Source: Punctularia strigosozonata HHB-11173 SS5 (Eukaryota; Basidiomycota; Agaricomycetes; Corticiales; Punctulariaceae). From it: 64,000 nucleotides of DNA. The notes below the pieces were generated by a model. It ran no database searches. It saw only the letters and a program-made list of their open reading frames with translations, and was not told the DNA's origin. Both the position numbers and the translations under genes were made by a program. Position 1 is the first letter of the stretch, and each line of letters begins with the position of its first letter. Shown here one piece after another: positions 54,795 to 64,000 of the stretch. The DNA is taken from NCBI RefSeq assembly GCF_000264995.1, contig NW_006767441.1, positions 942,370 to 1,006,369 of the forward strand. The letters run 5' to 3'.

Positions 54795-56294
54795 TCACTT
54801 GCTGCCAGCTTTGCCGCTCAGCTGCCGCTCGAGCTGGACGAGATCCTGTACGTCCGGGTGTACCCAGAGCTCCTCTCCGGCAGCAGACGAGATCGGGGGC
54901 AGGGGCTTGCGAGGGGCTCCGCCGTAGCCGTAGAGCTTCTCCAGGAGGTACTTCGTGCCGGCTATGGACGCCTTCGCGATGGTGTAGTCGCCACGAGCGA
55001 CGATGCCTTGCAGACGCTGAGCCTCGGCAAGGGCAGCCGTATCGGAAGGATTCGTGTAGGCACGGACAGAAAGCTCCTGGAGGTGAGCAGTGGCATACTG
55101 ACTCCGTATTAGCATGGTCGGTCAGCGCTGTTGTATGACTGATAGAACTCACCGGTGCTACATTGGCTAATCCGATGATAGCCCCATGACCCTTACTGTA
55201 AGTTGAGGGCAGGATGAAGTCGGCAAAACCGCCGAGGACGAGGAAGGGTGCATCCGGGTTTTTACGGGGGCTTGTCTTGTCAAAAGACGGAGAAGAGACC
55301 GTAGCGCAGACCCTCGTCAATTTCCCGACATCACCACATCTGTGAGTAACGAATCAGTCAGAGATTCTCAAGGTGGCTTCAGTCGGAAGATATAACAAAG
55401 AGATGGAGATTGAACGAAGCAGGCATGCCCCGACGGCGGTATGGTGCCGAAGTTGTCAGACCCAAAGAGAGCCCGAACTTGGGGGTCCATGTACCATCGA
55501 GATCGGAGCGAGGTCCGAAAATGAATGCCGAAGGCTTCGTCGTTTCGCATAGCAAAAACGGCAATGAAAGTTTAGGTGCTAGGTAACGCAAATATCGCAG
55601 ATAAGGCAGGCAGGGCACCCACGTTAGCTTGACACCCGCGAGGTTGGGGCATTCAGTCGCGAGTTCGACGAGAATGTCCGAGTCGAGGTTGATCCCTCCA
55701 CTCGCCCCAGGATCTGGGTAATCCCGAAGAATGAGCGAGGGTGCCACACATAATAAGGACAAGCAGCGTACAATTGTATGCAATGACTGGTATCGGGCTC
55801 TTCTCGGAGACCTCGGTGAAGAACGCTTTCAGGGCGTTCTTGTTCCCTGCCAGCACGCCAGCATAATACCCGCTGGTGATGACGATGGAGTAGTCAGCAC
55901 CTGCAGCGGCGGCTTCGTTGGTGAGCTCGAGCGTTTCGCGGGTGCTTCCCGCTCCGGTCCCAGCGATGACGGGCACGTGCGGAAGATCCGCAGCATCGAG
56001 TGCGCTGCGAGCAGCCTTGATGAGGGTCACCCGCTCCGAATGGGATAGATGGTGCGCTTCGCCCATGGACCCAGCAAGAAGAGGGCCAACTCCCGCCTTT
56101 GCGAGACGGACAACATGAGTCTCGAATGAAGGGATGTCTGCAATGCGGTTCAGGACATGCGCCCCAGTCAATCAGTAGGGATCGTGCTCACCAAGGTCCT
56201 CCGTGTCCGGGAGGAAGAAGGTGGGGATGGGGGCGAAAATGCCGGGACGAAGAGGACGAGAGACCTTGTGCCCGTTAACGCCGTTCGAGACCAT
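54795..56294 (-). CDS. DapA-family (dihydrodipicolinate synthase-like) aldolase
   Basis: Exons 56294-56192, 56137-55772, 55713-55623, 55339-55153 and 55097-54795 give 349 residues. The (beta/alpha)8 features are visible: PGIFAPIPTFF at the start, GSMGEAHHLSHSER (pyruvate-binding loop), VIAGTGAGSTRETLE, the YNYPGASGG Tyr and the Schiff-base Lys in LAGVKLT. In fungi, where lysine is made by another route, such enzymes usually act as 4-hydroxy-2-oxoglutarate, 2-keto-3-deoxy-sugar or related aldolases, so lysine synthesis is unlikely. Intron 3 (55622-55340) is 283 nt, about five times the local norm. Confidence 0.85.
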
Positions 56295-58001
56295 GACTGT
56301 AGCGGCGGAGGGAAATATCGCGACATGGATGCGGAGGTCATGTACTTATACAGGTTCAAGTCCAAATCGGGGACTCGGACCGCGCCCGTCGCGGGCGCGC
56401 TCCCCGCCGGGCCGGGCTCGGTTACTCCCACTCTCCGACCCGCCGCACCGTTCGCGTCAACTCTCCTGCCTCATCCACGGCCTGCGCATCGGAGCGGCTC
56501 GCGCCACACGTTGGCGAAGGAACGGTCGGCCTCTTGTCATCTGCTTGCCTTCAGTGATCACATGCAGTGCCTTCCGGACTTTGCAAACGGAGTTCGCGGT
56601 GGTTGCTTACCTGGGAACCGCAACGCGTGTCGATGCCAAATTTACCGATATTTGCAACTTCTCTCAGGAAACGACGGGACGGAGTAGTGATAACGAGACC
56701 GCGATGATTGGAGTTGTTTACTTTCTGGTGCATCGATGAACGCGCTGCACTACAAACTCTTCGCTGAACCCACGTGCACATGCGGCCGCGCTACCTGAAA
56801 GTATCTTGAAGGCTACGCAGCATTGCGATCAATCGTGCCCAGATCGTGCCCGTATTCGTAACGTTCATCGAAGCGTTTGCCCCTGTCAGATTCCATCTAA
56901 CCTTGAGCCATGCAAGTGCAGCCGGTTTTGCGGTCAGGTCTAGCCATTACTCATGCACCTCGCGATCGGGGCCTAGATACTGCGCGGAGATACACGAAAT
57001 GCTCCGCGACCCATGACTATGATTCTATCGTAAGCATCGGCCTTGTATTCCGTTTTTTGCAAGTTCTGATGGCAATTCGTATTGCAGACAATCTCTGCAA
57101 AGGATGCATGAGTTTGTGTCATTCATGGCATACATGAACCGAAATATAGTGCACGAGATCCGAAGACGATAGATCCTGATTATCAAATGAAGTTCGTTGC
57201 TCGTGTGTTCATTGGCGCGAAGCTCCAGTATACCAGCGATGTTCGTTGCGGGGTAATCGACAGGCACCGAAGCGTGGAACACGGGCGCGGGGTCATAATT
57301 GAAAGCATCCGTGAACGTGCGGACGGTCTATGATACCATTCGATGCAGCTCTTTCTGGGCGCTTGATGTGTTAAAGAACATGTATAGTACATCATCACGA
57401 AAGCCATGGTCCATGGCTCTTCATTTCTGTGCCTCGATGTCTATGGTTAGCGTAGAAGTCCCACAAATTCGAGAGATAGTCGAGCAATCATTGCATCGTA
57501 GCGAGTGCAATCGTAATGGGCGTATGGCGAGAGGTAGGCTTCACCTCGCAAAGAGCAGGGTCGGAGGCAAACCTACAGCAGATAAGGCTACCCATCATCA
57601 AGGAGTGTCGGAAGAACGCGGGCCGGGTGCAGAAGTCGGGTGTTCCGGGACTGAATGTAGAACGTGCATGTTGTAAGTTAGGAGTGACGAGAGGAAGCAA
57701 TTTCGTTGTAGGCGTGAGTCCGGCCGAGTTGAAGCCGAAATTGGAGCGTCAACGTGGAATATCAGAACGATGGGCCGGTTTGTGGACCACGACCACAATG
57801 AGATTAATATTCGATATTCTGTATGGATATTGTGCAACCTTGGACGTGCCGTAGGTCAGCTGGGGAACCAGAAAATCGTCAGCTGGACCGATCGTAGATA
57901 TCCAGACCCATACCTGGTATCAACAGCATGCTCAGAAGGTCACCCACAGATAGCGAGGGTGCGAAGCCCTCTTCTCGTCATGAGCTCAGATAGCTATCCT
58001 C
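56295..58001. other. 1.7-kb region without a recognised gene
   Basis: This is the longest gene-free stretch in the window. Short open frames occur on both strands but show no motif or splice structure. It is upstream of the DapA-family gene and downstream of PUS4, so it may hold a promoter and possibly a non-coding transcript. Confidence 0.45.
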
Positions 58002-59164
58002 CTACGAATCCACAACTTGCAGATGGTTCATGACCTCCCGTTCCCAATCTTTGAGACCATCTTCACCAGGTTCTGCGGCGATGCCCTCATCTATCGCCTT
58101 CTCGAATACATCCCAGGACACGCATCCGAGCTCTTCTCCAGATGGTTCCAGTGCGAAACGACCCTGTTTTGAACGCGTGAGGGTGACTACATGGCCAGCA
58201 GAGCCAACGGCATGTGCCAACTCGTGCACTATGCTCCGGACGTAGGTTCCTCCCGATACCGTCATCCTCAAGACGAACGCGGGGGGGACTTCGTCGGACT
58301 CTGACTCCGACGCTCCGGGGTCATCTGCCACCGTCGCGGCCGCGTCAATGCCGCGTAGCGATTTTTGTAGTGCAATCTTTTGTTCGTCCGTCAGAGCCTT
58401 CGCAGGCTGACGCCATGAATGGTCACGGCCAAGCCATTCAACAAGTTCAAGCGCGTGCACGGTCACTTTTCGCTTCTCAATGGGCCGGGGAAGTGGTATT
58501 CCCTCTCGGGCATACTCGTGAAGGGGTTTCCCGTCCATCTTGAGGGCAGAAAATCTATTATGGATGCCCCATAAGCAAGTATCGACCAAGTAGTGTAGTT
58601 TACTGACATTGGTGGCGTTTGCTCGATGTCTCCTCGGAATTGAGCAAGAGCATCTTCGATTCTCTCCTTCGTAATATGACGCCATGGTGCAGATCGTACT
58701 CTTGCACCTTCGCTATCGTACGAGTCGGTCTCGCAGCCTAGCAAGCAAGTCGTGCGGTATTCCTAGACATTCTTAATCTCCATGCGTCTTGCGAATAGGC
58801 AGTTCGCACCTTTACGCAATCCAAGAACCCTGATAACTCCTTCGTTCCTTTACCCACACCCATGACTGTAGATGACGCGTGATTCGTGTACACATCTGCA
58901 TGATGTGCGGAGCATACCAAGGACGCCATCAGCCAGTGGATCCAGAGTACCGCCTTGACCAATCTTCACCGCCTGTCGCCCAAACCTACCTTTCTTCTTC
59001 TGCTTCGCGTCGACTTTTCCAAGCTTGCTCTTTTCAACGAAGAGCGCCGAATTGTTGATCAAGGGTTTCATGTCATTGATCAACTTCATGGAAGTTGGCC
59101 CTGAGGGTTTGGCGACAGCAAACAGACCAGATATAGGTAAAGACGACGGTGTAACTTTGGGCAT
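58002..59164 (-). CDS. PUS4: tRNA pseudouridine-55 synthase (TruB/PUS4)
   Basis: Exons 59164-58918, 58865-58810, 58762-58608 and 58554-58002 give 336 residues. The TruB catalytic loop GQGGTLDPLADGVL carries the active Asp; VGKGTKEL, EYRTTCLLGCETDSYD and the [21 protein letters not shown] block (base-flipping region) follow, then GGTYVRSIVHELAHAVG near the C-terminus. All match PUS4, which makes pseudouridine 55 in cytosolic and mitochondrial tRNA. The acceptor at 58763 was chosen because it restores EYRTTCLLG, which a later AG would delete. An acidic insert (SESESDEVPP) is species-specific. Confidence 0.92.
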
Positions 59165-60207
59165 GTTTCAAACGTAGGGTCGGAGGGAATAGTTCAAGAG
59201 AGAAGATACCGTGCAGTCCCTGCACGTTTGGTAGCAGCTGGCTTGCAGGACCGGGTTAGTATTCGGACCTTCGGTGGCGGTGGCGGTACAGTCATGGCTG
59301 CATTAGGCAGTATTACCCGCAGAATTTTCACGCGAGCACATCGGCGCCTCCGATTGGAAAGTGGCTTCTGCCTCGAGCTCACCTTCAGACTGCCAGCATC
59401 ACCTGGAGACTGATCGTATATCCTTGTATGACCGCTGATACGAATGGACTGTCGATGGCCGGATTCAAATATGTCTGTCGCCGGTGCTCTGTCAAAGCGC
59501 GATGTATTGCTCATTCACGTCCCGGACGAGGTTAGTCATGTTGCTCGCTTTCCTTGACATGCGCATTTGTTGGACTGCGCGCGGGCAAGTCGGTGGACTC
59601 GGTACACTAGTACTCCGCCCCATGGACGGATCGTACCTTTCGAAAATGGCGCACGCTTACGCTGGGCTCCGGAGAACCGCTTTGCACCGCATCCGTATCT
59701 CGTGGCGCCAGCGCTCACCTGCGCTCACTCGTGGATGTCTCTGGTCGTTCCGCATGTCTCCAGACAGCCAGACAACAAGGAAGGTCTACCGTCCCTTTGG
59801 GTCTCCCAACGCGATCACTGCGGAGTCTAGGTCAACTGAGACTTGCAAGCTTCCGAGACAGCATCCACACCTTACTGCAGCCATATGGCTGTCCTTGCTC
59901 TCGTCGAATTTGCTCTCCTGTGCCGTAGGCTCTGTTCCATTGCGTTACGGATAGGAGTCCGCATATCTGTTGATCCTCAGGACTGCTTCGTGACTCGCAC
60001 GTCTTGCCTCAATGGGACATGTGTGGGGTATCGTTCTCAGAGTCTCATCGTCGTGACGCCGACCCGCCCGACACGGTCATGAGCGCAATTTGCGCATCAA
60101 TCAGATGCAGGGCAGTCCGCCGCCCAATAAAAGCCCAAAAGCTCGGCGGTTGCTCTTCACCTCTCGTCCGGTTTAGTTCCCTTCTCCTTCTAACGCACCA
60201 GACGATA
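59165..60207. other. 1-kb region, possible unresolved plus-strand gene
   Basis: See the low-confidence model at 59471-59928. The last 120 bp before 60208 look like the promoter and pyrimidine-rich leader of the cupredoxin gene. Confidence 0.4.
59471..59928 (+). CDS. Weak candidate gene of unknown function
   Basis: The ATG at 59471 begins MSVAGALSKRDVLLIHVPDE and is followed by GTTAGT (59531). Splicing to the AG at 59608-59610 keeps the reading open for ~105 further codons to a TAG at 59926. The joined sequence shows no family I recognise, and composition is not clearly coding. It may be chance. Confidence 0.25.
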
Positions 60208-61896
60208 ATGAGCCTTTTCATGATCTATTCTTTTGTCCTCGCCGCTGTGACCCTTCCGTCTGCTCTCGCGGCGACGGTGGATGTCTCTGTCGGCGACGGA
60301 GCTCTTCGCTTTAATCCTGAGTTTATCACCGCTTCTCCAGGGGACGTCGTCAACTTCGTATTGTGCGTACATTGCCATTGTACCATTCGCACCCTCGATG
60401 CTGCAGAACTCACTCTCGTAATTCTAGCCATCCGAAAGCGCATTCTGTTACGCAGTCGTCCTTCGCTTCGCCCTGCTCTCCCCTTTCAGGCGGCTTCGAC
60501 TCTGGACTGTCAGTTTTAGGCGCTTCGACACCGAGAAATAACATCTAATGAAGTCGGGGTTACAGGATGCCTGTGGCCGCTGGAACTACTGATCTACCCA
60601 GCTACCAGGTCAAGGTCAACGACACGAATCGTAAGCTACTAATGCCATGGCCTTGTCGGAATTGGCGAAGGCCGACTGAATGGCTTCTCAGCGGTCTGGG
60701 TGTACTGCAAGCAGCCCGGTCCTCCTGCGCACTGTGGTCAAGGTTTGTTATTCGCTCGTGCTCGACTGGGTGCGGCTGCTAACGCGGCTCTAGGAATGGT
60801 CTTCGCTATCAATGCCCCGGCGGATCCGAACCCGCACTCCTTCTCCGCCTTCCAGGCACTTGCTAATGCTACAGCCTCAAACACCACGTCGAACTCTATC
60901 ACCAGCGCTGCTACCTCGACATCGACATCCGCATATGTTACGCCTCCTCCACCATCGTTTGTGACGGTCACCGCGACTGTGACTCTTGGTGCATCTACGT
61001 GGACAACCACATACGCCTCGTGAGTGCCCCATCGCTTCATAAATATGACGTACTGACCTGCTTGCAGGTACGACGGCACGCCGCGTAAGATCCACGAAAG
61101 TTATGCTCAATGATTGAAGACTCATTATAATCACCTCAGCCCCCACTCCCGCGGCTCAGCCGGTTGAACACGAGATTCTGGTCGGTGCGAACAACCAGCT
61201 TGCATTCAGCCCTCCCAACATCACCGCTTCCATCGGAGATACCGTTAAGTTTTTCTTCAACCCCAAGAACCACAGTGGTAAGTCAATATTCGCTCATGAT
61301 ATGACCTCCCAATATAAATTCTCGGACACTACAGTCACCCAATCCAGCTTCCTCAAGCCTTGCAACAAGCTGGCGGATGCGACTACTGGAGACCTCGTCG
61401 GCTTCGACTCTGGATTGTAAGCCCCAATTAAGCGTTCTTCATCCACTAGCGCTGACTGGCGGGACGTTAGCATGTTCATCGATCCCTCGGCCCCTGTCAA
61501 CCAGACGACCTTCACCATCACAGTCAACACCACTGGTGAGAGTCTTGCGTTGCTTTCGCACTGACCCAGAGAGAGACTCATCGTGATTTCATAGCGCCCA
61601 TCTGGGGCTACTGCCGTCAAACTAATCCCGTTGATCACTGCGGATCTGGCATGGTTTTCAGCATCAACGCAGTCGAGTCCGGCCCCAACAACTTCGCCGC
61701 CTTCCAAGCTTTGGCCAAGCAGATCAACGGGACTAGTACCGCTTCGGGATCCGGATCTTCCACTGGCTCCGGCACTGCTTCGTCGTCCACCTCCACCAGT
61801 ACCAAGAGCGGAGGTGCTCGCATCGCCAGTATTAACACGATCCCGATGGTCATCGCTCTTGTCCTGTGCGCGGGTGTGTTTGGGGTAGTCCTATAG
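60208..61896 (+). CDS. Secreted GPI-type protein with two cupredoxin domains
   Basis: Exons 60208-60362, 60428-60508, 60566-60630, 60692-60742, 60794-61019, 61068-61084, 61140-61277, 61335-61416, 61471-61535 and 61595-61896 give 393 residues. A signal peptide (MSLFMIYSFVLAAVTLPSALA) is followed by two cupredoxin-like domains. Each has a ligand-type His in PKAHSVTQSSF or PKNHSVTQSSF, a FDSG turn, VYCKQPGPPAHCGQGM or GYCRQTNPVDHCGSGM, and a terminal FSAFQAL or FAAFQAL. Ser/Thr-rich linkers separate them, and a C-terminal hydrophobic tail after STSTKSGG fits GPI attachment. Such extracellular serine-rich cupredoxins are cell-surface proteins of fungi. The last position usually held by Met varies, so copper binding is not certain. 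Confidence 0.85.
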
Positions 61897-62271
61897 GAGA
61901 CGTTGAACGGCTAGATTTGCACCTCGGTGTTTGGACTTATACTATATATGTTTCCTGCTAGTTATCTCTGTGTATCTGTTACAGTTGGTAACATCGGTTA
62001 ATTTGTGTGGAGCGACTTGGCCCGGAAGAATATACCGCGCTGCTTGAGGTATGTAACTCAGATAATAACCTACGACATAGCATTCGAGCCATCGTGCCAA
62101 AGCAGCTTTTTCTACCATACTTAGCGGGAGCATGCGCCGATGCATGAAATGTCGTAGTTCTGTAGTGGATCACTGGAATGGGTGGCGAAACCTACTAGAG
62201 ACAACCGGAGCGAGGATGGCAACGAAGACGCTGCATACAGTAAGCGTGTCCTAACAACAAGAACAGTATCG
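61897..62271. other. Convergent 3' region, no gene seen
   Basis: 375 bp between the converging stops of the cupredoxin and MED16-like genes. Confidence 0.5.
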
Positions 62272-64000
62272 CTATACAGAGCTATGTATCCAAGAACCGC
62301 CACATATGCATCGCGTAGCCCAGTTCCTTTCCCAGCTCGCCCACTTCCTCGAAATGTGGGGCAGCAAGCCGATTTGTGACCGACCATCGCAGCGCAGGCA
62401 CGCGTATGCAAAGTTAGGGCGGACTAGTGGCATCTTCGTCACAATATCCAAGGTCTTCTCCTTCTCCGACGTCCCGCGTACCATGGGGTCAAACGTCGAG
62501 AGCTGCGATATACCGTCGAGAAGATCGTTTGGCTTGATGAACAGACGAGGCTTGTCCACGAGCTCAGGGGAGGCAATCTTTTGACTGGCTTGCAGCAAGA
62601 AGAGTCCTAATCCCGGGCCCGGGCGACCCATAGCTAGAGCCTTCCGCACAATGGGAGCTACAACGGTCTTAGGCGAAGAGACTAACATGAAATGAGTATA
62701 TTCACCTGGGAGTTGGCCCACATCCTTCTCCATGTCATTGAAAGCAGACTTGAATGCGGTCAAGTTCAAGCCAGAGCACTCAATGAGATCAAGCAGGATA
62801 TCCTTGGCGATTTGAGCTGTCTCTCCACTGGGACTACACGCCTGGAGATGCTCTCTCAGACCAATAACGTGACCCAGCAGGCCATGAATATGATTTAGTG
62901 CGAAGGGGTGTGAGATAAGCAGGAAGATAGCCGAATGACTTGTTTTCGCGGATGCTGCTTTGACTCCAGAAGAAGGGGTGCCTATGGCCTGCTTAGTTGC
63001 ATGAATGTGTAAGATACGAACACCGGTACCTGGCGCAGATCCGAAGAGGTCATCCTCCACGTCGTCTTGCTGTTCATTGTCCTTAGACCCCGACGAGATG
63101 TCATCACTGCCATTAGCTTGAAGAACACATTCTCTGGCGAGCTTTTCGAGTAAGTCCAGAAACCAGGTTGTTACGCCAATCAACTGCCACACAGCATCTG
63201 AACATCGCATTAACCAGGTGATTGGGGTGCTCGTAGCTTCGAGGCACACACCCACGTCATACACATTGCCCTCTTGGCATTGTTCAAAGGCGCTTTGACA
63301 GGCTACCAAGGAACAGATGTTCCGCAGAGTGGAAAAGCGAGCATCTAGATCCCGCCTAATATCCTCTGCTTTAGCGACTTGGGACCTTGCACTGTGAATG
63401 GTCATGCGGGACGTGAGATCGTGAGATATGTATGTACGTATCGACGTGATGGACTGACCCGTAAACTTGACACGCTATGCCGGAAGCATCAGTTATCCAT
63501 TGGTTGAGGTGCCCCAAGTGCCGGTTCTCAAGTATACGCAGGACATCGTCGAAAAAATCTTCAAGAAGTGGCAACGACAGGCTTGGCTGGGCAAGGGCAT
63601 GAACGACATCAGATGCGGTCCGACGCGAGTAGATAGCGGCCAGCAGCTCGATAGTATATCGCTGGCTTTCGCTCGGGCCGCTTTGAAGACGGTAAGATGG
63701 TATAGGATGTATGGCGGTCCGAACGGACGAAGCAGACGCCAATGTTGCTGCACTGAGAAAAACCTTGCCCGGCGACATGACAGCCTGAAAAGGAACTGAA
63801 GGAACCTTGTCAGCAGATAAGAAGCTGAATTAGCGAGCTTTAACTACCGTCTCTGCCGATGTCATCAGCCGAGCATAAGAGGGGAGTCGCATCGCAGTCA
63901 TCCTCAACAAGATCTGGTCTATCGTTCATTATATGTTAGATAGATCAAGTGATCAAACAACTCCGGAAGTACGCACAAGCGAAGTACCGTGATCTTTCCC
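62272..64000 (-). CDS. MED16: MED16-like Mediator subunit, C-terminal part (5' end outside window)
   Basis: Exons 64000-63977 (partial), 63913-63848, 63805-63459 and 63391-62272 encode 518 residues with exact phases. The 5' end runs off the right edge. The sequence is helical, with LARLMTSAET-type repeats, TWFLDLLEKL and FLLISHPFALNHIHGLLGHVIGLREHL. It ends in a Cys-rich module: CLRCDGRSQIG, WASWERNWATRCICGGSWI, a CxxC...CxCGG pattern that could bind zinc. I recall this ending as that of fungal Mediator subunit 16 (Sin4), which sits in the tail module and contacts activators. The WD40 half expected at the N-terminus is not in view, so the assignment is tentative. Confidence 0.6.

Noticed and set aside
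54435-55112. 225-codon plus-strand frame
   Set aside because: It is mostly antisense to the well-supported last exons of the DapA-family gene and has no recognisable motif.
55379-55623. Read-through frame in the DapA-family intron as extra coding sequence
   Set aside because: Splicing 55623 to 55339 restores the conserved VKLTCGDVGKLTR junction, so the open frame is intronic.

Overview
The window is nuclear DNA of a filamentous basidiomycete, most likely an Agaricomycete. Evidence: densely packed intron-rich genes on both strands, introns mostly 47-65 nt with GTRNGT donors and short acceptors, very small exons, and families typical of that class (a DUF7918-type protein, a Ser-rich cupredoxin, a basidiomycete RNase H retroelement protein). 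I rebuilt 29 spliced or single-exon gene models by hand, checking splice sites and phase; nearly all give continuous reading frames of the length expected for their family. One further model (59471-59928) is weak. No CRISPR, operon or bacterial feature was seen. I noticed no tRNA or rRNA gene, but did not scan for them exhaustively.

Layout. 1-1893: 3' end of a LINE-like element with an RNase H domain and an A-rich tail. 2014-6002: SAM37 (mitochondrial outer-membrane import) and a DHH phosphoesterase, separated by two adjacent miniature inverted-repeat elements. 6158-15501: CHMP7/ESCRT-III, a DUF4436-like membrane protein, OTU1 deubiquitinase, an APE1/ExoIII-type AP endonuclease and a DUF7918-like protein. 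15829-22220: a tiny Cys-rich protein, an aldo-keto reductase, ribosomal protein L7 with an intronic box C/D snoRNA, an unknown protein and a LisH-CTLH-CRA protein. 23237-31801: a YPQ1-type vacuolar amino-acid transporter, LIN1/CD2BP2 (U5 snRNP) and a large Crb2/53BP1-type checkpoint protein. 32341-42825: a single-pass Ser/Thr-rich membrane protein, a nucleotide-sugar transporter, an F-box-like protein and RAD54. 43196-51766: a small Pro-rich protein, a large chromodomain protein and a tandem array of three BRI3-like genes. 52027-64000: a CoA-dependent-acyltransferase-like enzyme, a DapA-family aldolase, PUS4, a GPI-type double-cupredoxin wall protein and the 3' part of a MED16-like Mediator subunit running off the right edge.

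Themes. Genome-maintenance genes are frequent (AP endonuclease, Crb2-like, RAD54, chromodomain protein, possibly the DHH enzyme), though spread among unrelated housekeeping genes. The most notable findings are the snoRNA in an RPL7 intron with 13-nt complementarity to the large-subunit rRNA, the paired MITEs, the BRI3-like array with a decaying middle copy, neighbouring genes that both carry GC-AG introns, and a chromodomain protein with an unrecognised C-terminal module.
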